Origin: Bacillota bacterium
Lineage (GTDB): Bacteria; Bacillota_H; UBA994; UBA5500
Length of the DNA stretch: 23,875 nt
Assembly: GCA_012727835.1 (NCBI GenBank)
Contig: JAAYGE010000106.1
Coordinates: forward strand, 1 to 23,875
Direction: 5' to 3'
The notes under the pieces are model-generated. The model worked only from the letters and a program-made list of their open reading frames with translations, was not told the DNA's origin and did not search any database. A program made the translations under genes and the position numbers. Of the stretch, positions 6,489-14,440 are shown piece by piece (within the stretch, counting starts at the first letter, position 1; each line of letters begins with the position of its first letter).

Positions 6489-9221
6489 CTAGGGTGTCTG
6501 CAATAGCTCTTGCAACTTTTGAATTAATTTTTCCAGCTGCTCTTGCTGCCGGCCATATTCGGCCCAATTGCCGCCTTGTTGAGCCTGTTTGGCTGCCTGC
6601 AGGGTCCGCTGCAATTGATCGGCCAAGGACTGTAAACTGGCATCATCGTTAGTAGAAGGGGCATCTCCCGGTGGTAGGAGCCCCGGGTTGCTGCCCACAA
6701 TGGCCGCCAAAGCTTCCTGCAGAGTGGGGCGCATAGCAATGCTATCATGGGTGGCCACAATAACTCGTTTCAGTTCGGGCAGGTCGTTGCCCGCCGCTAG
6801 AATATAGACCGGTTCCACATAAAGTACCGTATCGCCAACGGGTATGACCAGCAGGTTGCCGCGCACCACGTTGGAACCATCAGCCCGACTCCAGAGGGTC
6901 AAATTGGCCGAGATGTCCGTATCCTGGTCGATGCGGGCATCAATCTGCCGCGGGCCTTGCACAACCGTATCCTTGGGGAAATGATAGAGGTAAACTTGGC
7001 CGTAGTTATCGCCATCGCTGCGGGCAGCTAACCAGGCAATCATGTTGTGCTTTTCGTTGCCCGCCGAGCCGGCAGGGGTTATCGGTAAGATTAACACAAA
7101 CTCCTCTGGAGATGCGGTTTGGCCGGGTAGTTTCATGACCGTATAATAAGGAGACATGGGCCGCACGTCTTCGCCAAATTTCTCTAGCGCCCCACTCCAG
7201 CGATCTTCCTGGTTATAGAAGAGGCTGGGGTGCTTTATATGATAGGTGCAAAGCACCTGGGCCTGTATTTCCAGTAGAGACTCGGGATAGCGTAAATGGG
7301 CGCGGAGACTAGCCGGCATTTCCGCTATCGGTTGTAACAAATCGGGGAAGACCTTACTTATAGTTGCCGCCACTGGGTCTTCCTCATCGATTAAATAGAA
7401 GTTGACCGTGCCATCATAGGCATCGATAGTAACCTTAACCGAATTGCGGATGTAATTGACACCGTCGGGTCCTAACGGCTGTGAATAGGGGAAGTAGGTG
7501 GACACGGTATAGGCATCAATTATCCAGTAAATGCGGCCATCGGCGATAACCGCATAGGGATCACCTTCGTATCGGAAGAAGGGAGCAAGAGCCTGCACCC
7601 GCTCCATGATGTTACGGTTATAAAGAATGCGACTGTTAGACTCGATGCTATCGGCCAAGAACAGCTTGCTGGTGCGAAAGCGCAGACTGAACATCAGTTT
7701 ATTGAAGAAGGTGAGGGGCACACCCTGCTGACCTTCATAAATAGTTGTGGCATTAAGCTCGCTACCCTGGGGATAATCGAACTCTTCCGTCCGGGTGTTA
7801 ACGATGGCGTAGGAATCGGTTAGTTCGCCGAAATAGATGCGGGGCTGTTCCAATTGGAGTTCGAGATGTTGGGTTCGCGGTGGAATATCCCCTACCAAGA
7901 AAATTGGTTGTCCCTGCTCAGTTACTCGGGTTACCGGCGAAACAACCGCCCCATAACCGTGAGTATAAACCAAATGCTCGTTCAACCAGGTGCGCATATC
8001 AGAGGGCATGCTTTCTAACGTAAGTTCCCGTGCACCCAGCATCACCTGTTGAAGCTTACCATCAATTAAATAACGGTCAATGTCGATATCGTGAAATCGG
8101 TAATAGGGCCGAATACCCTGTAGCTGAGCATAGGTCTGATTAAGCAAGCGCCAATCCAGGAGGCGAATATTTTCCACCGTGGCCTGGTGTTCCTGCAAAG
8201 TCTCTGTGCTCAGAGGAGCCGGTGCCGGTAAGTCTTGCTCCACGATCGTATCTAGGTCAAAGCCGATGCGAGTATAATCGATGTTGTGCTGAATATAGGG
8301 TGTTTCTCGCTCCAGTTGGTTAGGCTCAACGATGAATCGCTCCACAGTTAACGGATAAATAGCAGCGGCCGCAACGGCCACTACCAGTAGGGCCGCCGGC
8401 AACATGATAGTGAGGCGTCGCCGCTGTAGAGATAGGTTAGCCATCACACACACGGCCAGCAACAGGGCCAGGCCAATGATCAGGCGGAGTATGGGTAAAC
8501 GGGCAAAGATGTCAGTATAGCTGGCGCCAAAAATGATGGTCCCCGGTGAAAGAACCAACTTATCAATGGCCAGCTTGTTGCCGTAGGCCCAAACCCCTAA
8601 TAGAAGGGCCACTAGCACAGAAATATGGGTGAGGGCCGCTCGTCCGGCCACGGTTGCGCGTGTTAGCAAGCCCGCCATTCCATAGGTAGCTAGGGCAAAG
8701 GTCAACAGTGTTAGCAGCAAGAAAAAAGTAGCGAAATAGGCCTCTGTGAGGAAGGGCAGTTGAAACACATAGTAGGAGACATCGTGACCAAAAAGGGGAT
8801 CGGCCAGATCAAAACTGGTGGGATTTAAGAACATTTCCCATTGCATCCAACGGTCACTAAAGCTGCTGGCCTGGGAAAGAGCCACCACTGTGGCCAGAGC
8901 CACCTGTAGCCAAGTAATAAAGCGGCTCTGTAATAACGTATGTAACCATTCTAAGAAACGGTTGCCATGGATGTTTTCCGTTTCTCTCACGATAGTGCGA
9001 GCCAAGAAATTGCGGCGCACTAGCAGCAGGTTAATATAAACTAGCAAAAAGACTAGTAGGGCTGCCACGCCAGCGAGAGTCAAGCGAGAAGTCAGCCCCC
9101 TCCAAAATACGCTGCCATACCCCACATCGGTAAACCACAGCCAATCGGTATAAAAATCAGCCGTGGTAGCTAATAGGACGAGCAGGATGAGGGGAAGAAG
9201 TAACCAGAGCCAGCGACGCAC
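6489..9221 (-). CDS. UPF0182 family large membrane protein
   Basis: A 910-residue protein of the UPF0182 (COG1615) family, whose function is unknown. Seven hydrophobic segments occupy roughly the first 310 residues, the first beginning Trp-Leu-Trp-Leu-Leu-Leu and leading to the family's Tyr-Thr-Asp-Trp-Leu-Trp-Phe signature. A large extracytoplasmic part follows, with Tyr-Ile-Gln-His-Asn-Ile. The C-terminus, after a Pro/Asp-rich linker, is a Gln-rich coiled coil of about 45 residues. The GTG at 9221 is preferred because GGAGGTG lies 6 nt upstream; the longer frame would need a TTG at 9296 with no ribosome site. It is transcribed alone and ends at 6401-6461. Confidence 0.88.
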   Translation of the reverse strand: MRRWLWLLLPLILLVLLATTADFYTDWLWFTDVGYGSVFWRGLTSRLTLAGVAALLVFLLVYINLLLVRRNFLARTIVRETENIHGNRFLEWLHTLLQSRFITWLQVALATVVALSQASSFSDRWMQWEMFLNPTSFDLADPLFGHDVSYYVFQLPFLTEAYFATFFLLLTLLTFALATYGMAGLLTRATVAGRAALTHISVLVALLLGVWAYGNKLAIDKLVLSPGTIIFGASYTDIFARLPILRLIIGLALLLAVCVMANLSLQRRRLTIMLPAALLVVAVAAAAIYPLTVERFIVEPNQLERETPYIQHNIDYTRIGFDLDTIVEQDLPAPAPLSTETLQEHQATVENIRLLDWRLLNQTYAQLQGIRPYYRFHDIDIDRYLIDGKLQQVMLGARELTLESMPSDMRTWLNEHLVYTHGYGAVVSPVTRVTEQGQPIFLVGDIPPRTQHLELQLEQPRIYFGELTDSYAIVNTRTEEFDYPQGSELNATTIYEGQQGVPLTFFNKLMFSLRFRTSKLFLADSIESNSRILYNRNIMERVQALAPFFRYEGDPYAVIADGRIYWIIDAYTVSTYFPYSQPLGPDGVNYIRNSVKVTIDAYDGTVNFYLIDEEDPVAATISKVFPDLLQPIAEMPASLRAHLRYPESLLEIQAQVLCTYHIKHPSLFYNQEDRWSGALEKFGEDVRPMSPYYTVMKLPGQTASPEEFVLILPITPAGSAGNEKHNMIAWLAARSDGDNYGQVYLYHFPKDTVVQGPRQIDARIDQDTDISANLTLWSRADGSNVVRGNLLVIPVGDTVLYVEPVYILAAGNDLPELKRVIVATHDSIAMRPTLQEALAAIVGSNPGLLPPGDAPSTNDDASLQSLADQLQRTLQAAKQAQQGGNWAEYGRQQEQLEKLIQKLQELLQTP

Positions 9222-9453
9222 ATAGAACACCTCCAATGTTGAGAAGAAAAGCTGCCTTATTAATCCCTTACGTAAGTAGTTTAGCAGAAGTTTCAAGGCT
9301 TTGCCCGCTAATAGATAGTCAGCGTTGGGCAGTCGCCAGTTGGGAAGGCTAATAAGTAATAGTAAGCTACAGCCGCGGGGGCGGCAGGGATATGGGCCTG
9401 ATAAAGCGAAATGTTACTGACAACGATTATCCTAAAGGCGAGTGTGAAGTTAT

Positions 9454-10155
9454 ATGGAAGTCAAATTAGCCATGGCTAAAGTACATAAGTATGCCGTGTC
9501 CGAAAGCGGCGACACCTTTGAGATTACCGAGCGGCCGAAGGGAGGACTGTCGCTTATTCTGGCCGATGGTCAGGGAAGCGGACGTTCGGCCAAACAAAAC
9601 AGCAATCTGGTGGTTGCAAAAGCGGTGGCTATGATTGGCGAAGGGGCACGGGATGGGGCGGTAGCTCGCGCTGTCCACGATATGTTGTTTGCCGCCCGTG
9701 ATGGTAAAATCTCGGCGGAACTATTGATTGTTTCAGCCGATACCGCCAGCAATACGCTGGTTATTTCCCGCAATACGGCTTGTCCGGTACTGGTTTATCG
9801 CAACGCTAAGGCGGTTAGTTTGCCTGGGGAGGCGGGCCCCATCGGTGTGCGAGCCAGCACCAAGCCGCTAATCGATGTTTTACCCCTAGAGCCGGTGACT
9901 ACTATCCTCGGCTTTTCCGATGGTATTTGGCATGCCGGCCGCACATACGGCCAACAATGGACAACCGAGGAGTTAGCCCAATTGGTAGATAACCATATAT
10001 ATGACCCGGTCAAATTGGTGGAGATCGTATTGGCCGGCTCCATGACCCGTGATCAAGGGCGGCCGCGAGACGATATGACAGTTTTTGCCGTGACGGTGGT
10101 GGCTCGCAGCCAAGACAACAAGACCAGGAGGATGACCGCAAGTTTCCCCATTTGA
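9454..10155 (+). CDS. SpoIIE/PP2C-type serine phosphatase domain protein
   Basis: A 233-residue protein that is essentially a single PP2C-like domain of the SpoIIE type. The metal-binding acidic residues are all present: Asp38-Gly-Gln-Gly-Ser-Gly, Ser-Asp156-Gly-Ile-Trp, and Arg-Asp206-Asp207-Met-Thr-Val near the end. It should therefore be an active phosphatase for phosphoserine or phosphothreonine on a partner protein. No sensor or membrane domain is attached, so it is a cytoplasmic stand-alone enzyme. It starts a three-gene run with a P-loop protein 26 nt downstream and an HD hydrolase. No anti-sigma or anti-anti-sigma gene lies next to it, so the substrate is not evident. An alternative start is the ATG six codons later. 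Confidence 0.85.
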   Translation: MEVKLAMAKVHKYAVSESGDTFEITERPKGGLSLILADGQGSGRSAKQNSNLVVAKAVAMIGEGARDGAVARAVHDMLFAARDGKISAELLIVSADTASNTLVISRNTACPVLVYRNAKAVSLPGEAGPIGVRASTKPLIDVLPLEPVTTILGFSDGIWHAGRTYGQQWTTEELAQLVDNHIYDPVKLVEIVLAGSMTRDQGRPRDDMTVFAVTVVARSQDNKTRRMTASFPI

Positions 10156-10181
10156 ATTAGGTAGGAAAGGTAGTTGATTCT

Positions 10182-10580
10182 ATGCCCGAAGGAGCTAAGG
10201 ATCTGCTGATAGGTGTGGTGGGTAACTGCGTTTCTGGTAAAACTACTCTAGTAGAGGGGCTAAAACGAGAAGGTTATCAGGCGGTCAATATACCACAAGA
10301 GCATAGTGTCACCCCTCGGTTTTGGCGTAAGTTCAATGTGGATTTTCTAGTAATGTTATCTTGCACCTTGGCCACTGCCCGAGCTAGCCGCCAGATTCCC
10401 TGGGGCCAAGTGCGTTTAGATCGTCAGGCCGCAATACTGGCCGATGCTAAAGCTAACTGTGATCTATATTTACCAACCGATAACTTCACCATTCCAGAAG
10501 TATTAGAACAGGTAATTGAGGCGGTAGAAGCCTGGCGTGGGAGGGAGGAGAAACGTGGGAAAAAGGGTTATCACTCTTGA
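10182..10580 (+). CDS. Small P-loop NTP-binding protein
   Basis: A 132-residue protein with a clear Walker A motif, Gly14-Asn-Cys-Val-Ser-Gly-Lys20-Thr, at its N-terminus. It ends with a region (Cys-Asp-Leu-Tyr-Leu-Pro-Thr-Asp-Asn-Phe-Thr-Ile-Pro-Glu-Val) resembling the tail of small nucleotide or shikimate kinases. It is shorter than most such kinases (about 170-220 residues) and no full lid domain was recognised, so the substrate is unknown. AGGAAAGG lies before the ATG. The 3' end overlaps the HD hydrolase start by 26 nt, implying coupled translation with that gene. Confidence 0.8.
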   Translation: MPEGAKDLLIGVVGNCVSGKTTLVEGLKREGYQAVNIPQEHSVTPRFWRKFNVDFLVMLSCTLATARASRQIPWGQVRLDRQAAILADAKANCDLYLPTDNFTIPEVLEQVIEAVEAWRGREEKRGKKGYHS

Positions 10581-11226
10581 AGATATTAAACAGCATCCTA
10601 AGGTGGAAGCATTCATTCGGCAAGGTAATACTCATCTGGGGGCTCTAGGATTCACCGAGCATGGCTTCCGCCACGCCAACCTAGTAGCCACCATTGCTCG
10701 CCAGATAACCCAGCGGTTAGGCTATGGAGAAAGGCAGGGGGAACTGGCGGCCATTGCCGGCTATTTGCACGATATCGGTAATGTGATTAGCCGTCAGCAA
10801 CACGGGCAAACGGGCGCCATGATCACCATGCAAATTCTGGAGAGTATGGGAATGGAATATGAGGAGATTGCAGCCATTTGTGCTGCCATAGGGAATCATG
10901 AAGAGGAGTATGGCGAGCCGGTAAACCAGGTAGCTGCTGCTCTCATTCTGGCAGATAAGTCGGATGTACACCGTTCACGGGTGCGCAATACAGATGTGGC
11001 CACCTATGACATTCATGATCGGGTTAACTATGCGGCCACCCATTCCTTCCTCCGAGTAGACGAAGAAGCGCGTACGATTACCTTGGAAATAACCATCGAT
11101 TCTGAGGTAAGTTCTATCATGGATTATTTTGAGATCTTTCTAACCCGCATGATAATGTGTCGCCGAGCGGCCACCACGCTTGACGCCACCTTTTCCATAG
11201 TTATCAATGACTCCAAATTGCTCTAG
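10555..11226 (+). CDS. HD-domain metal-dependent phosphohydrolase
   Basis: A 223-residue protein with a full HD domain: His40 in GFRHANLV, His72-Asp73 in YLHDIGN, His83 in the QQHGQTG segment, His115 in IGNHEEEYG, and Asp134 in LADKSDVHRSR. These are the expected metal ligands, so it should hydrolyse a phosphate ester such as a nucleotide. The exact substrate is not evident. The frame is open from a GTG at 10537, but AGGGAGGAG (10542-10550) lies just before the GTG at 10555, which is taken as the start. It overlaps the P-loop gene and ends at the hairpin 11237-11262. Confidence 0.85.
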   Translation: MGKRVITLEDIKQHPKVEAFIRQGNTHLGALGFTEHGFRHANLVATIARQITQRLGYGERQGELAAIAGYLHDIGNVISRQQHGQTGAMITMQILESMGMEYEEIAAICAAIGNHEEEYGEPVNQVAAALILADKSDVHRSRVRNTDVATYDIHDRVNYAATHSFLRVDEEARTITLEITIDSEVSSIMDYFEIFLTRMIMCRRAATTLDATFSIVINDSKLL

Positions 11227-11236
11227 AAAAGGAAAA

Positions 11237-11262
11237 GGGGCCTTCGCATCAGCGAAGGCCCT
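11237..11262. terminator. Bidirectional hairpin between HD gene and small minus-strand gene
   Basis: GGGCCTTCGC pairs with GCGAAGGCCC around an ATCA loop, starting 12 nt after the HD stop. Read on the minus strand the hairpin is followed by CCTTTTCCTTTT, so it can also end the small gene at 11273-11365. The plus-strand tail (CTAATTT) is weaker. Confidence 0.7.
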
Positions 11263-11272
11263 AATTTAACCA

Positions 11273-11365
11273 CTACTTCTGAGAGCTACGGTCGAAAAGG
11301 CGACCACTTTCGGCAAATAGTAAGAGCGGTAGGCCGAAACCGAGAAGTGCAATGAGGAACTTCAT
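11273..11365 (-). CDS. Small 30-residue hydrophobic (single-pass membrane) protein
   Basis: A 30-codon frame from ATG to TAG. It encodes Met-Lys, a hydrophobic stretch of about 16 residues (starting FLIALLGFGL, ending LLLF-Ala), then a polar tail Glu-Ser-Gly-Arg-Leu-Phe-Asp-Arg-Ser-Ser-Gln-Lys. It is predicted to be a single-pass membrane peptide. It has all parts of a gene: GAGGTGAGC 5-6 nt before the ATG, a good SigmaA-type promoter at 11399-11428 and a hairpin with T tract 10 nt after the stop. Short single-helix peptides of this kind include toxin and regulator classes, but no family was recognised. No antitoxin or antisense RNA was identified. Confidence 0.6.
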   Translation of the reverse strand: MKFLIALLGFGLPLLLFAESGRLFDRSSQK

Positions 11366-11398
11366 CTATTGCTCACCTCACATTGTTTGCTTAATTCG

Positions 11399-11428
11399 AT
11401 TATAGGTTAGTGTCAATTTGCGGGTCAA
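11399..11428 (-). promoter_or_regulatory. SigmaA-type promoter for the 30-residue small protein
   Basis: On the minus strand TTGACC (11423-11428) and a perfect TATAAT (11399-11404) are separated by 18 bp. The predicted start of transcription is about 25-30 nt before the ATG at 11365. A 6-bp inverted repeat TTGTAT-N5-ATACAA (11433-11449) sits just upstream of the -35 element and could be an operator. Confidence 0.6.
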
Positions 11429-11498
11429 TATTTTGTATACATAATACAAGAAGTACAATATCTCTTGCAGAAAACAATCATAGCAATTAACACAATTA

Positions 11499-11699
11499 TC
11501 ACTCCCAGAAAGTTACAGGCCTGTAACTTATGTGGCAATCTCTGTAAGAAAAGTCGGTTTGTAAGGTCAGTTTAGCACCATAGACTGGAAGGTATGCATA
11601 AAAATGGTGACCACTTGAGTCAAGGTTGGCGGTAAACCCAGCAGGGGCTATTACTTTTAAGAATTTGTTTCCGGTGACCCTTAGCTCTGTTTTGACCAA
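11499..11699 (-). other. Doubtful ORF, possible gene remnant
   Basis: A 66-codon frame opens at a TTG, has no visible ribosome site, and can be extended upstream only to a stop at 11727 without meeting an ATG or GTG. The predicted peptide is rich in Tyr, Phe and Thr and looks more protein-like than random, but no family was recognised. It overlaps the palindrome at 11510-11529. It may be a decayed gene end or chance. Confidence 0.2.
11510..11529. repeat. Perfect 20-bp palindrome
   Basis: AAGTTACAGGCCTGTAACTT reads identically on both strands with no central gap. As DNA it looks like a dimer operator; as RNA it could only form a short stem with a GGCC loop, and no T tract follows. It lies about 240 bp before the mutS promoter and about 80 bp upstream of the small-protein promoter. 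A chance palindrome this long is unlikely in a window of this size. Confidence 0.6.
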
Positions 11700-11767
11700 A
11701 AAAGCACCGGAATTGGGTGTAGCGCGTTACCGATCCAAAGGCAAAGCAGTCGGTGGACGCGGTTATT

Positions 11768-11776
11768 TGTTATAAT
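11768..11776 (+). promoter_or_regulatory. Extended -10 promoter of mutS
   Basis: TGTTATAAT is a perfect -10 hexamer with the TGn extension, 41 bp before the mutS ATG. There is no good -35 at the usual spacing. The leader then carries GGAAGGGGAGAGGG as ribosome site. Confidence 0.6.
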
Positions 11777-11817
11777 GCTAATCAAGATAGCTCACCGGAA
11801 GGGGAGAGGGAAAAACC

Positions 11818-14439
11818 ATGGCCAAATACTCGCCCATGATGCAGCAATATGTGGATATCAAATCCCAGCACCAAGATTGTATTCTCTTTTTTCGCTTGGG
11901 AGACTTCTATGAAATGTTTATGGACGATGCCGAGGAAGCATCTCGCATTCTGGGTATAGCCCTTACTGGGCGGGAAGCGGGTCCGGCTGGGCGGGTGCCT
12001 ATGTGTGGGGTGCCTTACCATGCGGCCGATACATATATAGCTAAATTGATAGTACACGGAAAAAAGGTGGCCATCTGCGAACAGGTGGAAGACCCCAGTA
12101 AAGCTAAAGGTCTAGTGGAACGACGGGTAGTTCGCATCGTTACTCCCGGCAGCCTACTGGATACCTCCATGCTAGAAGGGGATCGGGCCAACTATTTGGC
12201 CACCCTCTGTCGTCAAGGCAATAGTTTCGGCCTAGCTCTTATCGAGCTTTCTACCGGGGAGGTACTAGCCGATGCCTATACGGGGAAAGATTTGCCTTCC
12301 CCATTGATCGATGATTTTCTGCGATTATCGCCGGCCGAGTTGGTGTTGGCCGAAGACCTGGCAGAAGATGAAACCATTGGGCGTTTGGCCCAACTGGCGG
12401 GAGTTAGCGCTTGCACCCCCTTGGACAATGCCCATTTTACCTTGACCAAGGCGATGCGGCATTGTGGTGAACAATATCCGACGGCTACCAATCTGGATCT
12501 GCCGACGGCTGCCCTGCAGGCCTTAGGGGCCGCCCTTTATTATTTGCGACAGATGCAGCAAACCAATCTGCCCCATCTGCGATTGCCACGGAAAATTACA
12601 ACTAATGATGTAATGTATCTGGATGCGGCTACCTGTCGCAACCTGGAATTGTTAAAAGGAAGCCGCAGCGAAAGCACTGCCGGTTCGCTGCTTTCCGTAC
12701 TAGATTTCACCACCACCGCCCTGGGAGCGCGCCAACTCAAACAATGGATTACCCAACCCCTGTATGCGCGAGGGCCGATCGAACGGCGCTTGGAAGCGGT
12801 GGCCGAACTTAGCCAGGATAATTTACGCCGCAGCAGTTTACGCGATCTCCTGAAGGAATGTTACGACTTAGAACGTTTAGCCAGCCGAGTAGCCACCGGG
12901 GTAGCCAATCCGCGAGATCTACAAGCTTTAGGTTTCACCTTACAGGTGTTGCCCCAGTTGCTAACCTTGCTGGAAGAATTTCAAGCCCCGCTGTTGCAAC
13001 AGATTGCCCAAGACCTGCTCCCCCTACCCGATTTGGCCCGCGAACTGGACAGAGCGTTGCTACAAGATTTGCCAGTAAGTATCCGGGAAGGAGGAATCTT
13101 TGCTCCCGGTTACCACGAGGAACTGGATCGGCTGCGGTACGCGGCAGAGCACGGTAAACAGTGGCTGGCCGAATTGGAAGCCCGTGAACGGGAACAAACG
13201 GGGATAAAGTCTCTAAAGGTGGGTTTTAACAAGGTTTTCGGTTACTATTTGGAGGTAACCAAGGCTAACCTGGAGCAGGTACCGCCCCATTATATACGTA
13301 AACAAACCCTGGTTAACGCGGAGAGATATATTACCGACGAATTGAAGGCCAAGGAAGATGCGATTCTAGGTAGCGAAGAGAAGCAGCGTTTGCTAGAGCA
13401 CGAACTTTTCTTGCAGCTGCGGGAACGGGTAAGTGCCTTCGTTCCGGCTATCCAGGAGAATGCTCGTCTAATTGCCCAGCTGGATTGCCTACAGTCCTTG
13501 GCAGAAGCAGCCATCCGCAACCGCTACGTGCGGCCCCAGCTGACTACCGATGGTCGGATCCGAATCAAAGGCGGGCGCCATCCGGTGATAGAACAGGTGG
13601 TGGGCCGCAGTCAATTTGTACCTAACGATATTGACCTGCACGAGGGCGAAACATTGATTATCACCGGCCCCAATATGGGAGGTAAATCCACCTATATGCG
13701 GCAAGTGGCCCTAATCGTGCTCATGGCTCAAATGGGCAGCTTCGTTCCCGCCGATAGTGCCAAAATCGGGTTGGTTGATCGGATCTTTACCCGCGTGGGG
13801 GCCGCCGACGATCTCTTTTCCGGACAAAGCACCTTTATGGTGGAAATGGTGGAAAGCAAGGTGGCACTAACCGAGGCCACCGCCAATAGCTTGATCCTTT
13901 TTGATGAGCTGGGGCGAGGCACCAGCACCTTTGACGGCATGGCTTTAGCTTGGGCTATCATCGAGTATGTACAGCATCATCTGGGGGCAAAAACCCTGTT
14001 CTCCACCCACTATCACGAGTTGACCGCCTTGGCAGAGCGTCTACCGAGGGCGCGCAACGTCTGTTGCCAGGTGGTGGAGGAGAAGGGAGAGTTGGTTTTC
14101 CTGCGACGGGTTATTCCCGGGCGGGCCGACCGCAGCTACGGACTGAATGTGGCCAAGATGGCCGGTATACCTTCTCCGGTGGTGCAACGGGCCAGACAAA
14201 TTTTACAGCGTATGGAACAACGGTCGCCGGCGGAGATAGGCGCCCTCCAACTTACCTTTGGTGACTTCCTATTGGAAGAAGCTGCTCTGCAGGCGGCGCC
14301 AACCATTGAAACAATACCCCTTGAGCATAAGCAAATAATTGCTGAGCTGGCGGCCATCGACCCCAATCAGTTGACGCCTCTGGAGGCTCTTAATCTAATT
14401 GCCGGCTGGCACCGTCTGTATATGGAAGGAGAGGAGTAG
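11818..14439 (+). CDS. mutS: DNA mismatch repair protein MutS
   Basis: An 873-residue protein of normal MutS1 length. The mismatch-contact motif is intact (Gly-Asp-Phe30-Tyr-Glu32-Met-Phe). The C-terminal ATPase has Walker A GPNMGGKST at residues 617-625 and Walker B LFDELGRGTS with Asp696-Glu697, followed by the conserved FSTHYHEL. MutS binds mispaired or looped bases and, with ATP, recruits MutL. The ATG follows a purine-rich ribosome site and an extended -10 promoter. The stop is 1 bp from the mutL start, so this gene opens the mutS-mutL-miaA-hfq unit. Confidence 0.97.
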   Translation: MAKYSPMMQQYVDIKSQHQDCILFFRLGDFYEMFMDDAEEASRILGIALTGREAGPAGRVPMCGVPYHAADTYIAKLIVHGKKVAICEQVEDPSKAKGLVERRVVRIVTPGSLLDTSMLEGDRANYLATLCRQGNSFGLALIELSTGEVLADAYTGKDLPSPLIDDFLRLSPAELVLAEDLAEDETIGRLAQLAGVSACTPLDNAHFTLTKAMRHCGEQYPTATNLDLPTAALQALGAALYYLRQMQQTNLPHLRLPRKITTNDVMYLDAATCRNLELLKGSRSESTAGSLLSVLDFTTTALGARQLKQWITQPLYARGPIERRLEAVAELSQDNLRRSSLRDLLKECYDLERLASRVATGVANPRDLQALGFTLQVLPQLLTLLEEFQAPLLQQIAQDLLPLPDLARELDRALLQDLPVSIREGGIFAPGYHEELDRLRYAAEHGKQWLAELEAREREQTGIKSLKVGFNKVFGYYLEVTKANLEQVPPHYIRKQTLVNAERYITDELKAKEDAILGSEEKQRLLEHELFLQLRERVSAFVPAIQENARLIAQLDCLQSLAEAAIRNRYVRPQLTTDGRIRIKGGRHPVIEQVVGRSQFVPNDIDLHEGETLIITGPNMGGKSTYMRQVALIVLMAQMGSFVPADSAKIGLVDRIFTRVGAADDLFSGQSTFMVEMVESKVALTEATANSLILFDELGRGTSTFDGMALAWAIIEYVQHHLGAKTLFSTHYHELTALAERLPRARNVCCQVVEEKGELVFLRRVIPGRADRSYGLNVAKMAGIPSPVVQRARQILQRMEQRSPAEIGALQLTFGDFLLEEAALQAAPTIETIPLEHKQIIAELAAIDPNQLTPLEALNLIAGWHRLYMEGEE

Positions 14440-14440
14440 G

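Noticed and set aside
9297..9453. Promoters in the divergent gap between UPF0182 and the phosphatase gene
   Set aside because: Several half-matches to -10 and -35 boxes were found, but no pair with good spacing on either strand.
14399..14440. Longer MutL start inside mutS
   Set aside because: The ATG at 14441 has a good ribosome site and gives the family's normal N-terminus; the 14 extra residues do not resemble MutL.
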